Below, piece by piece: positions 52,976 through 64,000 of a stretch of 64,000 bases of DNA (within the stretch, counting starts at the first letter, position 1; each line of letters starts with the position of its first letter). The notes under the pieces were generated by a model, which was not told the origin of the DNA, searched no databases, and was given only the letters and a program-made list of their open reading frames with translations. The DNA comes from Micromussa lordhowensis (lineage: Eukaryota > Cnidaria > Anthozoa > Scleractinia > Lobophylliidae): contig OZ026604.1 of the NCBI GenBank assembly GCA_964020085.1, positions 9,245,632 through 9,309,631 on the forward strand, given 5' to 3'. A program made the position numbers and the translations under genes.

Positions 52976-54469
52976 TATTTATTTTTTTCTAGAAACAGTT
53001 TTCACTAATTGTGCCCCAGCTATGCCGGTTTTCATGTGACGTTGTCATATTCCAAAAGTAAAAATGATCTGTCCTTTCATCAGACATACGACCCTCTAAC
53101 AACTTAAATGGACCTACATACCAATCTCTCGCTTTTCGATTTTTACATTCAAATGAAAAAAGCCTCAGCACTCGATTTATCAGATGGAGTAAATACAGTA
53201 GAACGCCGTTTATACGGTCACCAACGGGCCAAGCAAAAATTTAAATTGGCCATTAGACCATATTCGTATTCTCGATTTTGGCCTGGAACTAGCTTGTAAC
53301 TGAAGCTAATGTGGTGAGACTTTTCAAATGGAAATGAAACTTCTCTCTTTTAATGATATTCCCCCACAAGAGCCTCCATTGCTAGCTAGTTCCAGTCCAA
53401 TGCCGAGAATACGAATATGGCCTATTTTATGACTGGTCGAATGGTTGGATGACGTCGCAACAGATATGCCATAATTGCACTTCTAAGAAAAAAAACTTTA
53501 GTAAGCACCGGAATGCGATATAATATTAAAAAAAAATAACCTTCAGTACAAGAGCTTTCACCTCATCTATTGCAAAGTCATGACGGGACCCCAAACCTGC
53601 CATTTTTTACAAAGAAATGTACGGCAGGGGGAGGGGGAGGGGCAAGCGTTGCCCCCTGGTAGAGGATTAAAGGTAAAGAGCCCATCCCCCTTGAAGCCCA
53701 TATTCCAAAGGTAATCCCTGTGGAGCTATTTTTAGCGATGATACGGAGTTTCTATCGAGGATGGAAATGCATGGAGTGTGACTTAAATTGTGATGCCATA
53801 AGCGTTGAAGGATTTGCTATTTCTAGACCCTTCTTGGATTTCCAAATCCATGATTGATCTAAAAATAGTGTGCGAGAGACTACCTTTGGAAGAATGTCTG
53901 TATGGGAGGTTAACTCTGTCAATCTTCATGCCCTCTTAATTACATAAAGTAACTCTTTGGTACACCTTATTTCAACAACAATAGCGTATACTCTATACAT
54001 CTGCTACGACACAGAGATGCCCCCCCCCCCCCAAACAGTGTAACAAGACCGAAAGCAGTGTTAGTAGTTAATAGCATGCATTTAAATTTACTTGCCAGGC
54101 ACAGTAATGTGAGGGGGTGTTATTAAAGGAAAAAGACACAAGAGTGTCCAAGAAGTTATGAACATTATGGGTGGTAGCTCCTTACACACGTGTCCTTCTT
54201 ATAATGATGGATGATTATTGCAAGATTAACATATTGTCGCAGACATTAAAAAGGGAACCCTTATTGTAAGGTATATTAACTTTGATATCTACATAAGCTT
54301 CTTTTTTCCTCGTAGGATATATTAAAAACAAGATTATTGGATAACGTAATTCAAGAGTTTTCATTGGCTTAGTCATCGTAGTATACGAGCCATTACACCG
54401 TGCTCTACAAATATGGTAAGCGAGCACGTAGTTTTGGGGGGACTTTTTTGTTTTATTTTAATTTTCTAC
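52976..54469. other. Non-coding stretch
   Basis: No exon supported. 53270-53410 includes an inverted pair around CGTATTCTCG..TTTTGGCCTGGAACTAGCTTG / TAGCTAGTTCCAGTCCAATG..CGAGAATACG, a MITE-like fold-back. C11 at 54018-54030. Confidence 0.4.
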
Positions 54470-54477
54470 TGGGGGCG

Positions 54478-54610
54478 TATAAATAAAACAATTATTCCAA
54501 ACGCGCTTGTTGGATATGAGATGATTACAGCCAACTCAGCGTCACGCTTTCTATCATCTCATATCCAATGCACGTTCGCGGAATAATTAACAATTATTCC
54601 ACGAGCGCGA

Positions 54611-54643
<33 letters not shown>

Positions 54644-55075
54644 CCGTAGGGCCGAGTTGGCTATAACCAATCTCATATCCAACAAGCGCGAATGGAAGAA
54701 TTGTTTTATTAAATTCTCAACCTTCGGCTTTGCTAAATTTTATTCAAAGCCTAAGAAATGACCGGCAAGTGATGTGACTTCCGTGATGTGATGTGCAACT
54801 TTTAATGGTACGTACCGTTAAACAATCTCATCCCGAACTTTGTGGCTTTTTTTGTTGTTTCTCGGACGGCCTTGTCCATAATTTCTTGTATTTCTTGCGT
54901 GGATAGCTCGCCAAATCTGCCTTTTTCATCCAGTTTTTTTTTTGTTGACGAAACTTGGCTTCACGGGAAAAATTTTATGCTGAGCGACATTTGCCGCATT
55001 TATTTCCATATAAGGTCAAACGCAGGTATAATGGCTGGCAACCGAGATCTAGTGAACCAATCAGAAAGCTAGAAT

Positions 55076-55106
<31 letters not shown>

Positions 55107-55108
55107 GA

Positions 55109-55156
<48 letters not shown>

Positions 55157-55398
55157 TCGGCCCTACGGGCCTCGTTGGCTATAACCAATCTCATATCCAA
55201 CAAGGGCGAATGGAATAATTGTTTTATTAAATTCTCAACCTTCGGTTTTGAGGAAAGTGATGTGACTTCTGGGCGCCAAAACGAAATGCTGAAAATTTTA
55301 TGCTGAGCGACATTTGCCGCATTCATTTCCATATAAGGTCAAACGCAGGTATAATGGCTGGTAACCGAGATCTAGTGAACCAATCAGAAAGCTAGAAT

Positions 55399-55429
<31 letters not shown>

Positions 55430-55435
55430 GTTATT
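54478..55435. repeat. Nested palindromic MITEs
   Basis: Three copies of TTGGATATGAGATGGTAAAT...CTCATATCCAACAAG fold-backs (54505-54575, 54615-54685, 55130-55205). In between is a direct repeat of TTTATGCTGAGCGACATTTG...GGTTGAGAATTTAATAATTG (54974-55105 and 55298-55432). One MITE has inserted in, or been duplicated with, another. Confidence 0.75.
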
Positions 55436-55536
55436 ATTATTCATTCAAAATATTTCCCCGTTTCTGATTGGTTAAAACCACACGCATAATTCACAGTAAC
55501 CAGCTGCTGTTCACCAAATTTGGAAAGAATCTTCGC

Positions 55537-55569
<33 letters not shown>

Positions 55570-55761
55570 GCTGAAAATTATTGAACCGATGACGTCAAAA
55601 TGACGTCAAAAGTGCAGCCCGCTGCAGATTATTGAACTGTTGACTGAGAAAACCTGGGGACGAGATTGCGTTATGTTTGGTGAGCAGAAAAACAAAGGAA
55701 TGAAATTCAAAGAGCGAAATGGTGAAACTCCTTTAAGAACGGGGAAATATTTTGAATGAAT

Positions 55762-55798
<37 letters not shown>

Positions 55799-55930
55799 GA
55801 AGAATTCTGCAGATCTCGGAGGGTGTTATCCACCTCGGCCTTCGGCCTCTGTGGATAACACTCTCCTTGATCTGCAGAATTCTTCATATCCTACTCAGCC
55901 TCATTCAATAATTGCTAAATTACCGAATGA
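55436..55930. repeat. Palindromic MITE with strong hairpin
   Basis: GATATGAAGAATTCTGCAGATC at 55795 pairs with GATCTGCAGAATTCTTCATATC at about 55870-55893; the loop holds GGGTGTTATCCACC/GTGGATAACAC. The outer GCAATTATTGAATTCGGCTT and AGCCTCATTCAATAATTGC also pair. Related copy at 29440. Confidence 0.75.
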
Positions 55931-55998
55931 TACACGAAAACAAATATATTTCCTTTTTATTTTTATTCTATTTTATTTTGTTTTATTTTGAAACTTAC

Positions 55999-56052
55999 GT
56001 TCAAGGTCTTCCTGAGGAGTATGTTGAGGAGACGTCCTTGCAAATATTGCAG
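55999..56052 (-). CDS. Candidate upstream exon of the LRR gene
   Basis: 54-bp open segment between TTGGCAG and GTAAGT on the minus strand, with the same phase as the LRR-cap exon 3.5 kb downstream; splicing would give Pro-Cys-Pro at the cap start, as in other LRR caps. Encodes a short polar linker. Speculative. Confidence 0.3.
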
Positions 56053-56639
56053 CTGCCAAAAAAGAGACATTTTTCGTGAGTTAAATCCATGCGCAAAGGG
56101 AATTCGTTTGCATAGCGAACCTTGCATACGATAGCTGCGCCCGCAGTAAACGACGGCAGTCAAAACCGAGCCGTCCTGTCGAAGCGACACAATAAAAGTC
56201 TTTTTCTTCGCCTCTAACAAGAATAAACAATAATTGCCCTCTTCTAATTCTGAGTTTCATTTGAAGAGGTAAAATAAGCGCTATAACATAACGTTTCGGC
56301 GTCATCTTGTCGCCATTATCAAATACAGATTAAAGTCGTTTAGTTCAGATATAAACTGGCTTAGGTGTTAAGAAGTCAAGGAACAATGTCAGCTAATTAA
56401 ACAATTTTTCCCTGAATAGAGTCCGCTTGTATGTTTGTTTTTTCGAAAATCAAACATTCCAGCTTCCCTCTGCACTTCTTTATAAGATGCTGAATTCTTC
56501 GTGCATTTTTGTTTGGTCTTGGTTTTGACTTTATCGGAGGTGTTTTCCGACAGCTAAGTACTTATGCTCCTTAACGCGTTGAAACAGTTGTAGGCATGTG
56601 TATCTGACATAACTTGAATGGCAAAAGTTAAAGTTGAAT

Positions 56640-57200
56640 TCATAAACAACGCATTACTGATTTACTGGAGATGGCTTCTTCCACGGCGGTCACTCTAAGG
56701 ACTTTGATGAGTTTCCTACTTGTGAAGATGGGCTGCAGATTTTTATTTATCTTCGTGAAAATGTCGCGCAAGTCCCTGAGTACAATGTCAGCCGAATTTT
56801 GGTCTTTAAATGGCAAAATATTGCGAATCAGGTTTTTTGCCATAGTATTTTCTGTTTGATCAATCGCGGAAGCAATTAATGGTTGAATCAATGGGCTTCT
56901 CAGGATATTTCAAATGCAGGGACACTGTTTTAAGATCTCTCAGTGTACTCTTTAGAGAAAAGATCTGGAGTCGAAGACAATCGGTTAGCACGGTTAAGCA
57001 TTGTTTGCAAGAGCGATCGTTTGGATCTGTTATCAACGTGACTCTGGTAATGTAAAACAAGCCCCTAATTTGTCTTCTTTCTGTAGACGCTGGTTTCGAT
57101 GTGGTGTCTCGTCTCGAAGATTTCGATTCCAACGAAGGGTAATCGGTTATTTGTTGCTATTTGCAAGGTACAGTTGATAGCCGGATGAGCGTCATTGAGA
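56640..57200 (-). pseudogene. Penelope-like element, reverse transcriptase tail remnant
   Basis: Minus-strand fragments in changing frames: LPFVGIEIFETRHHIETSVY with RK near 57100, HVDNRSKRSLLQTMLNRANR, KYPEKPIDSTINCF, then ILPFKDQNSADIVLRDLRDI and LQPIFTSRKL. This order is the thumb and connector of Penelope-like reverse transcriptases before the GIY-YIG domain. Multiple stops and frameshifts: dead copy. Confidence 0.72.
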
Positions 57201-58837
57201 GTTGTAAGGAAAGAATTAGCAGCCGAGAAGTCACGAACCAAAACAAACCGGAAGTGTTGGAAGTGTCTGTCGAACGGTGTCCTGGTACGAGTTGACAGAC
57301 GTTTCGACAGCTCGTACTATTTTTAGACCATCTCCAGTTTTTTCATCCATTATTTAACGACTTTGCAATGTCGATTCGATGGCCGATAACAAAGCTGTTA
57401 CAAATTTTTATCCGGTAAACGGTAAGTAGTTTCATGAAATATACGATGAAATAGACTGCATGTGTGTATGCATTTGCTATGTCGACCCAACTGCAGGCCA
57501 GCAGGTTTGGCACGTGGTCGGAGTGGTCGTACTTTCGCAGTCGTCATGCAAAACCACTGCACTCTGGTGATTTCTGTCATTACTAAAGCCAAATGCTTAG
57601 TAGTTCAATGGCCGATTTGTGAGTCATTAAATGTGGATTATTGTAGATCATTGCAAATGCAAAATACCTATCTAATATCAGAAAAAGTCAAGGAAATCGA
57701 TGCCGGGCCCGATTGTTCAAAGAACAAATTTGTGGCGATAAGCGCCGTGCAACTAGACTACGATTAGGTCCGATTAGTTCTCTCGTTTTTCCCTGATTAG
57801 TCGGGCGGGCGAACGCGAGAGCCTCAGAGAATCGCCTTGTACAAAAAGAAAACACCACGCGAGGTAAGGTGTCTCCTCGAGCATTCTCTCGTGCACATGC
57901 GTTCAATCACTCGTCTTAAGCTTATCAGGGAAAATAATAGGCACTACTCATAGTCTACTGTGCAACCGAGCACGTGACCAGAAAATCAAATGCTGCGAAA
58001 TATAATGCTGAGAAACAACGTTCTGGCCGGGTCAGGATGTGCGATAGGTTTCGTAAGTGATACCATCGTTCCGCAACTCACGCTCGTGTCCGTTTCAACC
58101 AGGTGGAGGAATACGAAAGTTATTCCGATCATAGTGATGTTGATTCAGCAGATTTTGATTCAGAGAAACGGCTCGCTGATAAACCTGTGATAACGAGGTG
58201 TGGAAGACAAGTCAAAGCCTGGATACGGTTTGATGCTCAGGCAGTCACAAAACACAAAGCCTCGTCATTAAAGGAGCAACGTCACTGTTTACACATCTTG
58301 AAAAGTTAAGATTAATTTGTCAAGTTCGTCGTCTGTAATCCTCGTCAATCTTTTCCATCCTCAACCATCCTTGTTCCTTTATGGTTCGTTATTACCTCTT
58401 TGGTGTTTTTCTATCGTAGCAGACTAATATTTTCAGATTTCCTTTAATTTGAAAGTAAATTTGTGCTTGGTCAAATAACGTGACTGAGCTCATTTAAGGT
58501 AAATTTAATAACTGTTTTCCATACAGCATGGATGTTATTTGAAATGTTTCATATTAGGAACATTTATCATTAAGCTTTAAAAAATACGATAAAATATACT
58601 TTCTTTTTTTATTTGTTTTGTACTCGTCAAAGTACCGCAGTGTACATGAAAATATAGACCAGATGAAGTTTACCGTGGTAGTATACTAGCACAGTGTTCT
58701 ACCCAAGAATGTTCTTAAAAACAGACTTAAAAACAATAAAAAGACGTTTTCAACTTTTGTTTTAAACAATGGTAAATAATTTTTAACTTTAACAGATCCG
58801 TTAACCGTAACTGGTTGTCAAAAAGACAAAATATTAA
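57201..58837. other. Mostly non-coding; possible pol-end remnant at 58103
   Basis: 58103-58309 (plus) reads EEYESYSDHSDVDSADFDSE and ITRCGRQVKAWIRFD after an AG acceptor; the RcGR-vK ending is like the tail of retrotransposon polyproteins. No other support. The rest shows no gene. Confidence 0.35.
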
Positions 58838-59372
58838 AGTGCCTATGACAGACTTTTTTTTATTTTCTGGTTAGATTCTACATTAAGTTCTGATGTGAAA
58901 AGCGAAAAAATTTGCCTTGTAGCAATTTTTCTTCACCGCGTTTCAGCCGTTTGAAAACGTGAAATTTCACTTCCGGTTGGGTCAAAAACCGCGCAAGGAG
59001 GGAAACTGGGGATAGTTGTGTTGTGACGTGTCACCGGGAACACATTGCTTGTTGCCTCCATATTTCCCCTTGTCGTCACTGCGAGTATCTGCTGGAAGAT
59101 GGTCCACCGTTGTTGACGAGTATCGTCCCGTAAATCTCTCACTTCTCTTTTATTGTGATTATCAATGTGTTCCCGGTGACACGTCACAGCACAACTATCC
59201 CCAGTTTCCCTCTTGGCGCGGTTTTTGACCCAACCGGAAGTGAAATTTCACGTTTTCAAACGGCTGAAACGCGGTGAAGAAAAATTGCTACAAGGAAAAT
59301 TTTTTCGCTTTTCACATCAGAACCTAATGTAGAATCTAACCAGAAAATAAAAAAAAGTCTGTCATAGGCACT
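58838..59372. mobile_element. 535-bp MITE with TTAA target duplication
   Basis: Arms of about 207 bp (58838-59045 and 59166-59372) are near-perfect inverted copies starting AGTGCCTATGACAGACTTTT. TTAA flanks both ends (58834-58837 and 59373-59376), the target of piggyBac and Kolobok families. No coding capacity. Confidence 0.85.
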
Positions 59373-59376
59373 TTAA

Positions 59377-59998
59377 TTGTCAGCTGTTATAAACATTTTA
59401 CTTGATTAAACATTGATTGGAACTAAATATAATAACTAGTTGATCTTAAACTGATTTAAGTAATCGAACACGTGATTCTGGCTAGCTTTAATTTAATTCT
59501 CAAGTTACTCAGTAGCATTGAACACGCGGTCAGCAGAGAAGCAGGTTTGTAGTGATAGTCATATCATTAGCTTACGGACAGTACAGCCAGACAGTTTGCC
59601 TTTTCGACCGAGCGAGGTTTTACCCTTCAGGTACGATCGTCTTCTCTTTGCATTATTTTCATTTTCAACCTCTTTCTAGCCATGTCACTTGTAATGTAAC
59701 TAGACGCATATTTGCGTTCACTCGGGCTTTATGTTTGGGAGAAACTCTGTTTTTTTTGGACGTAGTTTCGCAAGGATTTATCTTGTAATTGTTTCTGTAT
59801 CGGTATGTTGAAAATGCAGGGTTATTACTTATGTATACAAGCAGAAGTTTGAAAACATAGTTGTTATGTAGGCTGAAGACATGTTCCTGGGCTTGGTCAA
59901 AATGTTAGGAGTTATCTCTTTTTTCATTTTTATGCGAAAGTTCAGCGTAGCGTGACATATTGCATATATTGTTACATCTACGCGAAAACGTGACTCTT
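59377..59998. other. Non-coding stretch
   Basis: An exon-like segment ends at TTACCCTTCAG|GTACGATC (59630), but no domain. Nothing else supported. Confidence 0.4.
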
Positions 59999-60773
59999 GC
60001 TTGCAGCATATGGAGGTGTTGCATTCGGCCGCCTGTGATTAATATAGAATTAATCTAACATACAACTTAAAGGTAACCGGAAGGTAAAGTAAGTGAAGTT
60101 AACTTAAAGCAAAGTGGAGTGTTTATCAGAAGCAAACCTAAGCGCGGAGTTACTGCTTACACAATCATTCGTCTACGTGGGAGGCATTTTTCGGAGTTTC
60201 AAGTTTCACTCCTGTGATTAAATATTCATTTCGGAACAAACATCGACAAAACGAATGAGTTCTACCTTTTCAAAGAGAATTTATACGAACAATTTTTGAT
60301 AAAGACTGCAAGATTTTATACATCAATCCTTTCGATTACCAAATTTTGAGGGAATCGGAGGTATATTTATGTATCGTTAAGTTTTTCTATTTTCTTTCGT
60401 TAACATTACGTAACTCAGTTGATATAGCATGTTTCTCGATGAAAGGTTCACTCATAAATGTTCGCTCATAAAGAGAACTCTCGTAAGGTTTGCGGACCAA
60501 CCCGTTCCGAAAGCGCTCCTCATCTTTTAGTGTGGGTCTACCGCGAACGCTGTGTGCACATTTTGTATCCGTTTTGTATCCGTACACAGTATTTGTGCTG
60601 ATCTTCCTCCGCATAAACTCTTCTCCGTCCGCCATTACACCATGCCATGTGCTCATCAATAAAATCTTCGCGCATGCGTATTAATTACAGAATTGCAAAC
60701 TGTGGCTGAACGAAAAAAAAAAAAAAACGAAGCCGAAATTTCAACTCGGGCGTTTCCTTTGGAAAGCCCGAGT
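59999..60773. repeat. Uninterrupted copy of the dispersed repeat (copy B, Polinton empty site)
   Basis: Matches 1-646 then 25962-26075, with a single CATGTG at 60646-60651 where copy A has the 25.3-kb Polinton. Ends at a perfect stem ACTCGGGCGTTTCC/GGAAAGCCCGAGT plus AA. Copy ends diverge from copy A right after that, so the right boundary is real. Confidence 0.9.
60387..60659 (-). CDS. Conserved short ORF in copy B (90 codons)
   Basis: Counterpart of 382-630, with an 8-codon longer N-terminus (MMSTWHGV) reading across the Polinton target site. Same C-terminus and stop. No domain recognised. Confidence 0.35.
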   Translation of the reverse strand: MMSTWHGVMADGEEFMRRKISTNTVYGYKTDTKCAHSVRGRPTLKDEERFRNGLVRKPYESSLYERTFMSEPFIEKHAISTELRNVNERK

Positions 60774-62652
60774 AATAAGAAATCGCCTTCGCTATACGCC
60801 CCAAATATGATCGGAATGCAGTCTTATAAATCGTTCGTTTTGTACTTAAATTTCAGAGTTGCTTTTATTAATGGCTATTAGTAGGATTTCCTTGGCTCGG
60901 TCATTGTCTACTGGGGTTCTTACCATTAGCGGATTAGCCATAAAAGTTACTACCCCATCATCAGTTCAAGCTTGAATTCAACTCAGGGCAAATAAATAAA
61001 ACAACAATGGAAACAAAAAACTTACTTAGCACAAGGACAGCAGCCAACACACTTTTCCTGGGAGACATTTTCATGTCCCGCGTGATGACCCTAAAATTGT
61101 TCAGAAATGTTGTTGTGTTAGTGCACAATTTACTTTATGCATATGGAATGCATGCCTTTCAGAATGGAACTCACTTTAAACCCAGTCATAGATCGAAATG
61201 AACAACACACTAGTAATTGAAAATGGATTAAAGTTTCGTACAATGCATTACTTCAGGCAATCTATATTTCCATGGAAACTATAGACACAAAAAGATCGGT
61301 AAAAACTGAATTTTGCTCGAACCAAATTTGACGTGAAAGAGCTAATAGCAATGCCTTAAACTATGGTATATGGCATATAGAATATTCAAGAATAAAAACA
61401 TTATTTAGTTTGACCTCAACTTAATCGCAAGAACATTTCAAATTATACTTTTTCTATCACAATAGTAAATGACGCGACAGTTGAACACTATTTTTATGAC
61501 ATTGCTTTAAATTACTCCAAAACGAGTTTTGAAGATATTTTTTGAAGCAATGAGAGCTTTGTTGATTTTTTTATTGTTAGGAACATCATTCGACATTTGG
61601 ATCCTGAAATACAGCGGTTCGAGAGCGTACAACCACTTGGAGGTGAAGCCGTTGGAGATGAACAAGAAATCCCTAGCTGGGACTTGGGGCATTTGAACAC
61701 GTTTTAACATGTTAAAGAATGCAAAGACCGTCTGCATTGCTGGGTCGAGAAAAACAAAATGCTGTGAAGAGTTTAAACTTAGCTTGGGATAAATATGACG
61801 AGAATTACAAGGCTTACATCACGAAAAATCTGAGAGAGTTTCATCGAGCCATGGAAATATATTTTTTACAGTTTAAAGGACTTTTTTTCTCATACTTCTA
61901 GTACTCGCATCGTCCGTCTTATATATCGCTTAATCTACTTTACATTTCGGTTTCTATTACTTTTTGTCACTACTATTACTTACATTATTTTGATCTTCAC
62001 TGATTATTTAACATCGCCGTACTTACAATTATCTCGTACGCTTCTTAATTATTTAATTTACACCAGATTACTAAGATTTCTTTCATATATATATATATAG
62101 CTTAAGTCTTGCGCCTAGAGGACTTCTGCGAGGACAGTTTTTCGTAACTAAGAACAAACGTTTTCTATTCTGTACTAAAATAAAACTTTATTAAAAAGAC
62201 AGAAACGTAAATAGCTTGGTTATGCACCTTACGTGTATATATAAAGTATCTTAAATGGGTTCGGGTAATTAAATTTCTTAAATATTCTTTTTCATATTTG
62301 CCAGAAATGATACCAAATAGTTTTTCTTCAATTGTTGGCACAAACCGGTCAATTACGTTGTTTACGAAAGTCTTTACAAATTGACATTTAAAAAAAAAAA
62401 CGTATGTTCAATTTAGAGTTTTCTCACCACATTAGAGACAATGGTCGTCCGCTTTATTTAGTACCATATCGATGATCAAGCTCCTTTTTAGTAACTACAA
62501 TATTATGGATTAATCTAAACTGGAATTCCTTCAGTTTTGCCTCCTTGCAGATTTTTTAACGGAGGGGAAAATTATTCCCAGGCATTCTCATCTAGGCTTG
62601 TTACATTTTTCTATTTCATTGGGCCAATCTGGCTGACCGTCTGGATTACGAT
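60774..62652. other. Non-coding stretch
   Basis: No gene supported. (AT)n microsatellite at 62083-62099. Short frames at 61007-61201 and 61507-61737 show no domain. Confidence 0.4.
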
Positions 62653-64000
62653 TTAATAAACCATGAAGTCTCTAGTTTTAGCTTTTTCTAGTTGCATCTG
62701 TGTATAGTCATTTAACCTGAACAGGAAGTTCTTTGCTGTGTATAGTCTGTTTTCCAGTCGCTCTGCGTTTCTTGTTTTGATTACTAAATATTTTAGAATT
62801 GCAGTGATAACTTGATAAAATTGGAGAAAATTCGTTTTGCAGGCATGCTTGTTCTTAAATTCTTGGAAAGACAGTAGCTGACCATTGCTGTTCAACAGGT
62901 CCTTGATAGACAAAACATTACTGTCAAACCATTCTCTAGTGAAAACTGGTTTTCCTCCAACGAATAATTTCTTTGATATTAAATATGACCTTGTCTTGCA
63001 CTCTGTTGTAGCTAGCAGTAATGATTTTTTCAATTCGTTGAAAAAGGTAAGAATATCTTTGTAAAACAAGGGCAAGCCTTCTGTATATTTTAAGTCATTA
63101 AAAAGTTCAAACCTCCAAATTTTCTTAGGTAATAATCTGGGACCGTTTTCCAGTTTCTTATTTCTGGGATCAAAAGTTCTTGGAATCCAGGCTAGCCTCA
63201 GGGCTATGATCATAGTTCCTACGTCTATCAGAAGTATGCCACCTTTTTATAGAATGTCCGGCTCTTTTGATTTTGTATCTTTTATTTTTCCATACTGAGA
63301 AAGTTAAACAGTTTTGTCTGAATTATCGGCGTCATTTCTAGAGGAACAATGAGATTTGAGGCTGAACAAACGAGTTATGATAGGGCCAGGGATTTTATTG
63401 TAAGTACTCCCCCAAATAGTGTAAAATTACGCGCCCTACGCATATCCAGATTGGCTTGCAGTTTTTGTAATATAAGGTTGACATTCATTTGCTTATTTCC
63501 ATTTTCATCGTATGAAGCATAAATACCTAAGATTTTGACCGGGCTATGTAACCATTTCGATTGTAAAGGATTGGTTTTATTTTTTTCCCATTTTCCCAGC
63601 AAAATTGCTTTTGTTTTTTTGCAGTTCCATTTTAAACCCCGCCAGAATACCAAAATATTCAACTGTTTTCAAAGCGTTTTCTACAGAAGCCGTGTCAGCA
63701 CAAAAGTATTTTGATTCCTTTGACGCTCTGTTCTTGTCGAAGTTTGTTAGACATTATATCTGTTGATAGAATGAACAGATACGGAAATAAAGGGCACCCC
63801 TGATGCACACCTCTAGACGGTCTGAACCATTTTGTTAAGAAACCATTGTTTAAGACAGCGCTCTCGATGTTCGTATAAAAGGTGCTAACCCAGTTTCTAA
63901 TAGTCGTTCTAAAATTGAAGATGTCTAATGTTCACATTATAAAAGAAGTCCAGGTATACTTGGGATGTTGCGCGCCTTAGTATATTCCATGGCATCAATA
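62653..64000 (-). pseudogene. LINE reverse transcriptase, C-terminal part, running off the window
   Basis: Minus strand. 63662-63375 has GLKWNCKKTKAILLGKW and SPVKILGIYASYDENGNKQM, the end of a LINE RT (after the FADD box) and connector. 63213-62653 (186 codons) continues with the ending typical of those proteins: IPRTFDPRNKK, LPLFYKDILTFFNEL, FVGGKPVFTREWFDSNV and a SFQEFKNKH...NFLQFYQVI tail. Upstream 63664-64000 shows RT-like pieces in broken frames (IEYTKARNIPG-like, then stops), so the copy is decaying. The family (CR1/L2-like or similar) is not resolved. Confidence 0.72.

Noticed and set aside
57688..57906. Arg-rich minus-strand ORF
   Set aside because: No start context, composition follows the local GC-rich patch, no similarity recognised.

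Overview
The window is animal nuclear DNA, AT-rich, with spliced genes, SINEs, MITEs, Penelope-like, hAT, LINE and CACTA sequences. The repeat families and the transposon types point to a cnidarian, most likely an anthozoan such as a stony coral. That is inference from family recognition; no marker gene settles the species.

Region 1 (647-25955) is a nearly complete Polinton/Maverick (adintovirus-like) DNA transposon of 25,309 bp. It has about 300-bp terminal inverted repeats beginning AGTAGTTATATAG and a 6-bp target duplication (CATGTG at 641-646, CATGCG at 25956-25961). A second copy of the interrupted host repeat at 59999-60773 preserves the empty site. Gene order from left to right: protein-primed DNA polymerase B (-), HNH endonuclease (+), retroviral-type integrase with chromodomain (-), parvovirus-type phospholipase A2 (-), DUF5679 zinc ribbon (-), adenovirus-type protease (-, in two pieces), basic core/minor protein (-), double jelly-roll major capsid (-), pVI-like protein (-), penton-like minor capsid (-), coiled-coil virion protein (-), FtsK/HerA packaging ATPase (+), collagen/tail-fibre-like fibre (+), second GPGN/HD phospholipase-like protein (+, split), two-TM membrane protein (+), VLTF3-like late transcription factor (-), two small unknowns (-). 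The capsid core and ATPase are uninterrupted. Polymerase, HNH, PLA2/DUF5679, fibre, VLTF3, coiled-coil and one small gene carry frameshifts or stops. Eight structural-side genes start with ATATATG, which looks like a late promoter overlapping the start codon.

Two younger elements sit inside the Polinton. A 6-kb DNA transposon (7741-13747) splits the protease; it carries an 8-exon DDE transposase and, on the other strand, a 3-exon chromodomain protein. A 0.7-kb Penelope-like fragment (22474-23171) with long inverted arms and a 16-bp target duplication splits the second phospholipase-like gene.

Region 2 (25956-31659) is repeat-rich DNA with a hAT remnant, a tRNA-like fold-back and diverged tandem duplications. 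It ends in the 5' piece of a gene resembling C76-type cysteine peptidase proteins.

Region 3 (31660-45235) is a 13.6-kb CACTA/EnSpm-type transposon inserted in that C76-like gene. Arrays of GGAATTCCTAGGAATTCC lie under both ends. It has two divergent spliced genes: a tnp2-type transposase (13 exons, 965 codons, minus) and a BEN-domain protein (10 exons, 588 codons, plus). Every intron phase I checked is consistent.

Region 4 (45238-64000) contains the rest of the C76-like gene with five 90-bp repeats, SINEs, exons of a leucine-rich-repeat host gene on the minus strand, nested palindromic MITEs, a Penelope-like RT remnant, a 535-bp TTAA MITE, the second copy of the repeat hit by the Polinton, and a decaying LINE running off the right edge.
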